Assembly (NCBI GenBank): GCA_013298715.1
Contig: JAAFIQ010000017.1
Coordinates: forward strand, 22,920 to 86,919
DNA from: Bacteroidota bacterium
GTDB lineage: Bacteria > Bacteroidota > Bacteroidia > B-17B0 > Aurantibacillaceae
Reading direction: 5' to 3'
DNA length: 64,000 nucleotides
Part shown: one piece after another, positions 58,182 through 64,000 of the stretch
Layout of the letters: each line of letters begins with the position of its first letter
How positions within the stretch are numbered: position 1 is the first letter of the stretch
Position numbers and translations under genes: made by a program
Notes under the pieces: generated by a model
What the model saw: only the letters and a program-made list of their open reading frames with translations
Told to the model about the DNA's origin: nothing
Databases searched by the model: none

Positions 58182-58619
58182 TTAGAATGGTTTGTTGCCA
58201 CTTACTGTAACACCCATACTGCGCGCTGTGCCTGCAACCATGCTCATTGCCGATTCAATTGTAAAACAGTTCATGTCAACAATTTTATCTGTAGCAATTG
58301 TGCGAATTTGATCCCATGAAATAGAACCAACTTTTTTACGGTTACTGGTAGGCGAACCAGCTTTAATTTTAGAAGCCTCTAATATTTGAACTGCAACAGG
58401 CGGACGTTTGATGATGAAATCGAACGACTTATCAGTGTAAACATTAATTAATACTGGTAAAATTTTACCTGGAGATTCTTGTGTACGCGCATTGAATTGC
58501 TTACAGAATTCCATAATGTTAACACCTTTGGCACCTAATGCAGGACCAATAGGAGGCGAGGGGTTAGCAGCACCACCTTTAATTTGCAACTTTACAATTG
58601 CCGATAACTCTTTTGCCAT
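58182..58619 (-). CDS. rplK: 50S ribosomal protein L11
   Basis: The 145-residue protein has the N-terminal [20 protein letters not shown] and C-terminal [20 protein letters not shown] of L11, which binds the GTPase centre of 23S rRNA. A 185-bp leader separates it from nusG. Confidence 0.98.
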   Translation of the reverse strand: MAKELSAIVKLQIKGGAANPSPPIGPALGAKGVNIMEFCKQFNARTQESPGKILPVLINVYTDKSFDFIIKRPPVAVQILEASKIKAGSPTSNRKKVGSISWDQIRTIATDKIVDMNCFTIESAMSMVAGTARSMGVTVSGNKPF

Positions 58620-58782
58620 TTTTACTTGTTTTTATTTGTTTTTATTGTCATAGAAAGTTTTCGAGATAAGTTAACTTTGAGTTGGAAGCAGCAAAGCGTC
58701 TCTATTTAACCGGAACTATTCTATTTCAATGTGTTTATATTATTTTAATTTTGCATTAATCATCCTTCCCACTAGCTGGCTC

Positions 58783-58801
58783 AAATGTTCGCTGAACATT
58801 T
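58783..58801 (-). terminator. Hairpin directly after nusG
   Basis: AAATGTTC (58783-58790) and GAACATTT (58794-58801) form a perfect 8-bp stem with a 3-nt loop, 3 bp after the nusG stop. The missing T run suggests a processing site or weak terminator separating secE-nusG from the ribosomal genes. Confidence 0.45.
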
Positions 58802-58804
58802 ACC

Positions 58805-59371
58805 CTACTCTTTTTCAACTTCTCCGTAATTTAATTCAACTGGGGTTTTGCGACCAAAGATTTTAACAGTTACTTTAATTTTCTTTTTGTCTTCCATTAC
58901 TTCTTCAATAACACCGTTAAAGCCGTTAAATGGTCCGTTGATTACTTTTACGTTTTCACCAACCATGTAATTTGAAGCTACAGTTCCCTCACTTTCAGTA
59001 AGTTCATCCACTTTTCCTAAAATACGATTTACCTCGCTTAAACGCATTGGTACAGCTACTCCGCCTTTGGTTTCACCTAAAAAGCCAATAACACCAGTTA
59101 CGTTTTTAATTACGTGTGGTACTTCGCCACTTAAATTGGCTTCAATTAAAATATAGCCTGGGTAAAACGAGCGTTCTTTGGTACTTTTTTTACCATTACG
59201 AATTTGTATTACTTTTTCGGTTGGAATAAGTACTTGTGAAACATAATCGCTCATTTTTAAGCGTATAATTTCACTTTCAATATATTGTTTTACCTTCTTT
59301 TCTTGACCGCTGATGGCGCGTACTACGTACCATTTTTTGGTTGAATTGTCGGTTTTTACTACCTCTGCCAT
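58805..59371 (-). CDS. nusG: Transcription termination/antitermination factor NusG
   Basis: The 188-residue protein has the NGN domain (KWYVVRAISGQEKKVKQYIE, later SFYPGYILIE) and a C-terminal KOW domain (VKVINGPFNGFNGVIEEV). It binds RNA polymerase and couples it to Rho or the ribosome. It starts 5 bp after secE. Confidence 0.97.
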   Translation of the reverse strand: MAEVVKTDNSTKKWYVVRAISGQEKKVKQYIESEIIRLKMSDYVSQVLIPTEKVIQIRNGKKSTKERSFYPGYILIEANLSGEVPHVIKNVTGVIGFLGETKGGVAVPMRLSEVNRILGKVDELTESEGTVASNYMVGENVKVINGPFNGFNGVIEEVMEDKKKIKVTVKIFGRKTPVELNYGEVEKE

Positions 59372-59376
59372 TATTC

Positions 59377-59568
59377 TTATAAATTTTGATAAGCAAATTT
59401 CATTAATATATCAAAGCCAAAATCGATAACAAATACCACCAATGCAATAATTACTGATGATACCATTACAACGATGGCGCTGCTTTGCAACTCAGGCCAG
59501 GTTGGCCAACTTACTTTATTAACTAATTCGTTTTTTGTTTCTGATAAGTATGTTCCTATTTTGCTCAT
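59377..59568 (-). CDS. secE: Preprotein translocase subunit SecE
   Basis: The 63-residue protein has the SecE amphipathic segment ETKNELVNKVSWPTWPELQS and one membrane helix (about 30-53). It stabilises SecY in the Sec channel. It has the usual place directly before nusG. Confidence 0.95.
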   Translation of the reverse strand: MSKIGTYLSETKNELVNKVSWPTWPELQSSAIVVMVSSVIIALVVFVIDFGFDILMKFAYQNL

Positions 59569-59590
59569 TCTATTATTATTTCAGATTTAA

Positions 59591-59636
59591 GATTCTAGAT
59601 TTAAGATTTTACTTCTTAAATCTAATTTCTAGAATC
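59591..59636. repeat. AT-rich interrupted palindrome between tRNA-Trp and secE
   Basis: GATTCTAG/CTAGAATC (59591-59598, 59629-59636) and ATTTAAGA/TCTTAAAT (59599-59606, 59614-59621) form two stacked 8-bp helices with a 7-nt bulge and 7-nt loop. This looks like an intergenic repeat or processing hairpin. Confidence 0.6.
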
Positions 59637-59649
59637 AAATTTTTTATTG

Positions 59650-59720
59650 CACGGGTGGAGAGATTCGAACTCCCATCAACGGTTTTGGAGACCGGTATGC
59701 TACCATTGCACCACACCCGT
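59650..59720 (-). tRNA. tRNA-Trp (CCA)
   Basis: Cloverleaf with acceptor stem ACGGGTG/CACCCGT, anticodon CCA within GGTCTCCAAAACC, and a GTTCGAATC T arm. Discriminator G at 59650. CCA tail is not encoded. Sits between tuf and secE, as in other bacteria. Confidence 0.95.
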
Positions 59721-59820
59721 AAATTTTAAAAAAATTACTCTGAATTATTTATTCTAATTTAAGAGTAGATTTTTTTAAATTTTGTTTTTTAAAGAACTTT
59801 TCTGCCAATTTCTAAAAATA

Positions 59821-59855
59821 GCAAAATGGCAACCTTATTAAAGGCGCCATTTTGC
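59821..59855 (-). terminator. Terminator of tuf
   Basis: GCAAAATGGC (59821-59830) pairs with GCCATTTTGC (59846-59855), a 10-bp perfect stem. On the minus strand TATTTTTAG follows. It lies 19 bp after the tuf stop. Confidence 0.85.
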
Positions 59856-59874
59856 CTATATTTATGACTATGGC

Positions 59875-61062
59875 TTAGTCTAAAATTTCAGTTACTTGAC
59901 CTGCACCAACGGTACGACCACCTTCGCGGATAGCGAAACGTAAACCTTTATCCATTGCAATTGCATTGATTAAGTTTACTGTAATAGTAACGTTATCGCC
60001 AGGTAAAACCATTTCGCGGCCAGCTTCTAACTCGATTTCTCCAGTTACGTCAGTTGTACGGAAATAGAATTGCGGACGGTATTTATTTTGGAAAGGAGTG
60101 TGACGACCACCTTCTTCTTTTTTCAAAATATACACTTCGGCTTTGAATTTAGAGTGAGGTTTTACTGCACCTGGTTTAGTGATAACCATACCACGACGGA
60201 TATCGCTTTTCTCTACACCACGTAATAATAAACCTACGTTATCTCCAGCCTCACCGTAATCTAAGATTTTGCGGAACATTTCTACCCCAGTAATCGTAGA
60301 TGTTAAATTTTCAGCACCCATACCAATAATTTCTACTGGATCTGCAGTGTTGATAACACCTGTTTCGATACGACCTGTAGCAACAGTACCACGACCTGTG
60401 ATAGTGAATACGTCTTCTACTGGCATTAAGAATGGTTTATCTTTATCGCGCGGAGGTAATGGAATGTAAGTATCTACAGCATCCATTAATTCCATAATTT
60501 TATCCATCCATTTAGCATCTTTATTTAAACCACCTAAAGCAGAACCTTTGATAATTGGTGTATTATCACCATCAAATTTATAGAATGATAATAATTCGCG
60601 GATTTCCATTTCAACTAACTCTAATAACTCAGCATCTTCAACCATATCCACTTTGTTCATGAATACAACAATACGAGGTACACCTACTTGACGAGCTAAA
60701 AGGATATGCTCACGAGTTTGTGGCATTGGACCATCAGTAGCAGCTACTACTAGGATAGCGCCATCCATTTGAGCAGCTCCAGTAACCATGTTTTTTACGT
60801 AATCGGCGTGACCTGGACAGTCTACGTGAGCGTAGTGACGGTTAGCAGTTGAATACTCAACGTGTGATGTGTTAATAGTGATACCGCGTTCTTTTTCTTC
60901 AGGAGCGTTATCAATTGAAGAGAAGTCACGAACTTCTGATAATCCTTTTTCAGCTAATACTACAGTGATAGCAGCTGTTAAGGTAGTTTTTCCGTGGTCA
61001 ACGTGACCAATAGTTCCAATGTTTACGTGTGGTTTGGAACGGTCGAATTTTTCTTTTGCCAT
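59875..61062 (-). CDS. tuf: Elongation factor Tu
   Basis: Delivers aminoacyl-tRNA to the ribosome. The 395 residues include the G1 motif GHVDHGKTT (19-27), [17 protein letters not shown], and intact domains 2 and 3 ([34 protein letters not shown]). Codon choice looks highly biased, as expected of an abundant protein. It lies between tRNA-Thr (GGT) and tRNA-Trp and is probably part of one tRNA-tuf transcript. Confidence 0.98.
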   Translation of the reverse strand: MAKEKFDRSKPHVNIGTIGHVDHGKTTLTAAITVVLAEKGLSEVRDFSSIDNAPEEKERGITINTSHVEYSTANRHYAHVDCPGHADYVKNMVTGAAQMDGAILVVAATDGPMPQTREHILLARQVGVPRIVVFMNKVDMVEDAELLELVEMEIRELLSFYKFDGDNTPIIKGSALGGLNKDAKWMDKIMELMDAVDTYIPLPPRDKDKPFLMPVEDVFTITGRGTVATGRIETGVINTADPVEIIGMGAENLTSTITGVEMFRKILDYGEAGDNVGLLLRGVEKSDIRRGMVITKPGAVKPHSKFKAEVYILKKEEGGRHTPFQNKYRPQFYFRTTDVTGEIELEAGREMVLPGDNVTITVNLINAIAMDKGLRFAIREGGRTVGAGQVTEILD

Positions 61063-61149
61063 AGTTGTTATTTTTTACTTGTTTGTTTTTATATATTAGT
61101 TTGTACTAATTCTTCTTTAATTCAATGGTTAAATGTTCTATTTTTTGAG

Positions 61150-61221
<72 letters not shown>

Positions 61222-61588
61222 TAATTTATATAACTGTTAGGTTTGTGCAACAGCTAATATTGTAGCTTTTAATAGAACAATTTTAACAAAGAACTTACTT
61301 TTGTATACTCCAAAAGTCCCTCATTTGGGGGACTTTCAAAAAACAAACAAATCGTGATACACAAACCTGTTATGTAATTTGTCTGCACCCGAAGTATAGC
61401 GTGCAGTTTTGTTCAACTTCTCTTTAAATCAATAACCCTCTTTACTGATTTTTTTAACCTCGTTTTGTTTCCAAATTGAGATTTTTAATTATTCCATTTT
61501 ATGAGCGGAAGACGGGTCTTACTTCGACTTCGCTCAGTATAAACTTCTCGCCCCGCTTCCGCTTCGTAATAATTTATACTTTTTTTGG
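61222..61588. other. Gene-free spacer between tRNA-Thr (GGT) and tRNA-Gly
   Basis: This 367-bp stretch has no credible ORF. It holds an 8-bp hairpin AAAGTCCC/GGGACTTT (61313-61320, 61329-61336), a smaller one CTGCAC/GTGCAG near 61382-61405, and a 17-bp copy of the tRNA-Gly 3' end at 61503-61519. The promoter for tRNA-Thr and tuf may lie here, but I cannot place it. Confidence 0.6.
61503..61519 (-). repeat. 17-bp partial duplication of the tRNA-Gly 3' end
   Basis: GAGCGGAAGACGGGTCT on the plus strand is identical to 61588-61604, the discriminator, acceptor and T-arm end of tRNA-Gly. The copies are 85 bp apart in direct orientation. This looks like an attachment-site relic or a deletion scar. 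Confidence 0.75.
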
Positions 61589-61661
61589 AGCGGAAGACGG
61601 GTCTCGAACCCGCAACCTCCAGCTTGGAAGGCTGGAGCTCTACCAATTGAGCTACTTCCGC
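61586..61661 (-). tRNA. tRNA-Gly (TCC)
   Basis: Cloverleaf with acceptor GCGGAAG/CTTCCGC, anticodon loop CTTCCAA flanked by CCAGC/GCTGG giving TCC, discriminator U at 61589 and an encoded CCA (61588-61586). Confidence 0.95.
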
Positions 61662-61751
61662 TTAATTAATTTACAATTTTAAGATATACAATTTTTGGAT
61701 TTATTAAAATCAAAAAATTGTCAATTAACAATTGTCAATTTTTAAAGCCTG

Positions 61752-61832
61752 TGGGGACAGGAGGATTCGAACCTCCGAAGACGAATCAGCAGATTTACAG
61801 TCTGCCCCATTTGGCCACTCTGGTATATCCCC
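61752..61832 (-). tRNA. tRNA-Tyr (GTA)
   Basis: A long-variable-arm tRNA of about 81 nt. Acceptor GGGGATA pairs with TGTCCCC, the anticodon loop CTGTAAA gives GTA, and the T arm contains GGTTCGAATCC. It lies 8 bp after tRNA-Thr (TGT). Confidence 0.95.
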
Positions 61833-61840
61833 AAAAAAAG

Positions 61841-61913
61841 AGCCGAAGAAGGGACTCGAACCCCCGACCTACTGATTACAAATCAGTGGCTCTACCAGCT
61901 GAGCTACTTCGGC
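61841..61913 (-). tRNA. tRNA-Thr (TGT)
   Basis: Cloverleaf with acceptor GCCGAAG/CTTCGGC and anticodon loop TTTGTAA flanked by ACTGA/TCAGT, giving anticodon TGT. First gene of the tRNA cluster. Confidence 0.95.
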
Positions 61914-62046
61914 TTAATTTTTGTACTTTTAAAGAACTTTCCCTACAAAAAGGGTTGCAAATGTAATTAAACTTTTACAACTGAACAAATAAAAAATAAA
62001 TTTTTTTTGACTTTTTTTTAATCTAGTTTTACTTAAAATTTTATCC

Positions 62047-63273
62047 ATAAAAAAGATAGTAGTAATAGGCGGCGGTGCATCGGGATTTTTTGCGGCAATA
62101 AATCTAGCAAAAAACTTTTCGGCTTATCAAATTTTGATTTTAGAAAAAACCTCTAAATTTTTAAGTAAAGTAAAAATATCGGGTGGCGGAAGGTGTAATG
62201 TAACACACGATTGCCTTGACAACACGGCACTGGTATCGAATTACCCGAGGGGTAATAAGGCTTTAAAGCAAGCATTTGCGAGATTTAATGTTCAAGGTAC
62301 CATAAATTGGTTTAAGGAAAATAATGTTGATTTAAAACTAGAGGCTGACGGGAGGATGTTTCCTGCCAGTAATAGTAGCGATACAATTGTAGACTGCTTT
62401 TTACAACTAGCAAAAAAATTAAACATTACAATTCAAACTAATTGTGAGGTATTCGCAATAAAAAAAACAGATTCGTTATTTAAAATCAAAACATCATTAT
62501 CAGAAATGGAAGCCGATGCTGTTTTTTGCTGTATTGGCGGACACAACAACCTTGGGCATTATCAATTTTTAATAAACCTTGGGCACAAAATAAAAGAACC
62601 AAAACCTAGCTTATTTACATTTAATTTAACAAAACACAGAATTAATAAGGAATTACAAGGCATAGCCACAAAAAATGCGAGTGTAAAATTGCATGAGAAA
62701 AAAACGGAGGTTAGCGGACCTTTACTTATTACGCACTGGGGCTTTAGTGGACCCGCAGTTTTAAAACTATCGGCTTTTGAGGCAGAATATTTTTTTGAAA
62801 AAAATTATAATTGCACCTTTAGTATAAATTGGGCGTATCCGCTAAAGCCTGCTGCTGTTGAAGAGGCGCTGTTCTTACACCAAAAAAATAATTTAAAAGC
62901 TTTACCTTACACCAAGTCACAGTTTGCTATGCCTCAACGTTTGTGGGAGTTTTTGTGCAATGAGGTGGAAATAATTAATGATAAACCTTGGCAAGAAATT
63001 AATAAAAAAAGCATTTTAAAACTGGCTGAATTACTATTTAATCATAAATTTGAGATGCAAGGAAAAACAACTTTTAAAGAAGAGTTTGTAACTTGTGGTG
63101 GCTTAGAATTAAATGAAGTGGATTTTAAAACGATGGAAAGTAAACTCCATAAAAATTTATTTTTTTGTGGCGAGGTGCTAGACATAGATGGAGTTACAGG
63201 TGGGTTTAATTTTCAGAATGCATGGACAACCGCTTGGATAGCTGCAAATAATTTTACCATAATTAAAAACTAA
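62047..63273 (+). CDS. HI0933/BaiN-like FAD-dependent oxidoreductase with a non-standard start
   Basis: The product is about 408 residues. It has the dinucleotide-binding KKIVVIGGGASGFFAAI at the very N-terminus, VKISGGGRCNVTH (about 42-54), LEADGRMFPAS, and C-terminal EEFVTCGGLELNEVD and GEVLDIDGVTGGFNFQNAW, all typical of the HI0933/YhiN/BaiN flavoprotein family. A start at the TTG at 62134 would remove the FAD-binding glycine motif. The frame is open from 62011, but no ATG, GTG or TTG precedes the motif; the best candidates are ATA at 62047 or ATT at 62038. The physiological substrate is unknown. Confidence 0.83.
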   Translation: MKKIVVIGGGASGFFAAINLAKNFSAYQILILEKTSKFLSKVKISGGGRCNVTHDCLDNTALVSNYPRGNKALKQAFARFNVQGTINWFKENNVDLKLEADGRMFPASNSSDTIVDCFLQLAKKLNITIQTNCEVFAIKKTDSLFKIKTSLSEMEADAVFCCIGGHNNLGHYQFLINLGHKIKEPKPSLFTFNLTKHRINKELQGIATKNASVKLHEKKTEVSGPLLITHWGFSGPAVLKLSAFEAEYFFEKNYNCTFSINWAYPLKPAAVEEALFLHQKNNLKALPYTKSQFAMPQRLWEFLCNEVEIINDKPWQEINKKSILKLAELLFNHKFEMQGKTTFKEEFVTCGGLELNEVDFKTMESKLHKNLFFCGEVLDIDGVTGGFNFQNAWTTAWIAANNFTIIKN

Positions 63274-63284
63274 TACTGATTTAG

Positions 63285-63629
63285 ATGAACATAAAAGAAC
63301 AATTGCTTGAAATTTTAAAAAAGGAAAATTATACCTTTTCGCAACTTGCTGACTTTTTATCGATGCCAGAAGAAGAATTAAGCGTTGCCTTAAATGAAAA
63401 AACATTGGATTTGAGAAGTCTTGAACTTATATCAAAAGCATTGCGCGTGCCGCTTTACAGCTTTTTTAGAGACCCAAATAACAAATTTAATTCGTTTGAA
63501 AAACCCTTTTACATTAATAAATTATGGACGGGAGATGATACCGTAAAATCGAAAGAAGACTTGCAAGAAGAGATTATTTTATTGAAACAAATTATTTTGC
63601 TGAAGGAAGAGCAATTAGCAAAAATTTAG
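63285..63629 (+). CDS. Small HTH-like DNA-binding protein
   Basis: The 114-residue protein has an N-terminal XRE-like helix-turn-helix (about 3-62: YTFSQLADFLSMPEEELSVA, then LRSLELISKALRVPLYSFF) and a C-terminal helix rich in Leu, Ile and Glu (EEIILLKQIILLKEEQLAKI) that could be a dimerising coiled coil. It lies 11 bp after the flavoprotein gene and may be co-transcribed. Its target is unknown. Confidence 0.65.
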   Translation: MNIKEQLLEILKKENYTFSQLADFLSMPEEELSVALNEKTLDLRSLELISKALRVPLYSFFRDPNNKFNSFEKPFYINKLWTGDDTVKSKEDLQEEIILLKQIILLKEEQLAKI

Positions 63630-63842
63630 CTCAAATTATCTCATAGAGGATAATCTTTAAAGCTGAAAATCCAACCGAAAAGACACGTAATTTAGAAATA
63701 TAGCGCTTTTTACAATGCGATTGTATTGACTAAACCAAGAAATTTAGATTTTCGTGATAAGGAAATCAATACTTTTTCATTAAAAAAAATACGGATATAC
63801 GAATTGGGATAGAAGCAGATTTTCTTTCGCTTTACACAACCA

Positions 63843-64000
63843 TTACTTCACCAACACCACATGGCCTAACTTAGTTTTTACTTTGGATGAGTTTTTGGTG
63901 TAAGTAATTTTATAATTATACACATCTGGCTTAATAGTTTCATCGCTATTGGCGTTTGTTTTGCCACTCCACCCTACTGTTATATCATTTGTTTTAAACA
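63843..64000 (-). CDS. C-terminal end of a T9SS type B (gliding motility-associated) protein, partial
   Basis: The minus strand is open from the right edge to a TAA at 63845-63843 and encodes 51 residues ending VYNYKITYTKNSSKVKTKLG then HVVLVK. The pattern VGWSGKTN ... PDVYNYKI ... GHVVLVK matches the end of the type B sorting domain (compare WDGTKNG ... GVYVWTL in the protein at 13569-17408). The rest is outside the window. The 213 bp between it and the HTH gene show nothing I can name. Confidence 0.75.
   Translation of the reverse strand, partial: FKTNDITVGWSGKTNANSDETIKPDVYNYKITYTKNSSKVKTKLGHVVLVK

Noticed and set aside
59535..59729. 64-codon plus-strand ORF ending ARVERFELPSTVLETGMLPL
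   Set aside because: This is tRNA-Trp read antisense; the protein pattern is a known artefact.
61476..61966. Two plus-strand ORFs over the tRNA cluster
   Set aside because: They are antisense translations of tRNA-Gly, tRNA-Tyr and tRNA-Thr (GSRTRNLQLGRLE, GTGGFEPPKTN, SRRRDSNPRP).

Overview
The window is an AT-rich chromosome segment from a member of the Bacteroidota. The evidence is the type IX secretion (T9SS) machinery and cargo (PorP/SprF-like proteins, a PorE-like OmpA protein, type A and type B sorting domains), TAnnTTTG-type promoter boxes, near absence of Shine-Dalgarno sequences, and a Bacteroidota-type tRNA-tuf-tRNA-secE-nusG-rpl-rpoBC cluster. I cannot name the genus.

Layout. 1-1243: a tyrosine recombinase cut by the left edge, lying against the 3' end of tRNA-Cys, which marks the border of an integrated element that continues off the window. 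1337-9614: housekeeping and scattered genes (anmK, acyl-CoA dehydrogenase, serA with a DUF1015 partner, a secreted T9SS protein, RNase P RNA, era). 9689-22987: one long minus-strand run with two giant type B surface proteins, each followed by its own PorP/SprF-like partner, then a PorE-like OmpA protein and an acetoacetyl-CoA reductase-like SDR. 23130-25593: DUF58 protein and pyruvate kinase. 25801-30959: an operon for GDP-heptose synthesis (gmhA, hddC, gmhB), a glycosyltransferase and gmk, interrupted by a membrane TPR/SpoIIE phosphatase. 31133-31840: comB. 31847-32330: three tandem copies of an undescribed hairpin element. 32433-35053: infC and thrS. 35247-47726: mtaB, patatin/barrel protein, dppB-like permease, tpiA, a large outer-membrane protein, then yihY-DUF5683-dapB-Rieske. 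48134-61913: the core transcription/translation cluster and five tRNA genes. 62047-63629: a BaiN/YhiN-like flavoprotein and an HTH-like protein. The right edge holds the tail of another type B protein.

The most interesting unexplained signal is the set of three tandem elements between comB and infC. Each has a similar AT-rich promoter-like box, a 13-14 bp outer stem with compensatory base changes between copies, a short inner helix, and an almost invariant apical region that reads as a 9-residue ORF (MGMFNFHAE, MGMFNFHAE, MGMFNFYSE) ending in TAG inside the stem. This could be a tandem small-RNA family, a set of micropeptide genes, or both.

Other notable points: two copies of a non-autonomous inverted-repeat element (about 261 and 281 bp) with 4-bp target duplications, one inserted exactly at the shared stop palindrome of two convergent genes; infC apparently starting at AUC behind a perfect GGAGGT, with rpmI-rplT absent downstream; a flavoprotein gene with no ATG/GTG/TTG start; a beta-propeller nested inside an IgGFc-binding-like domain; and a 17-bp duplication of a tRNA-Gly 3' end.
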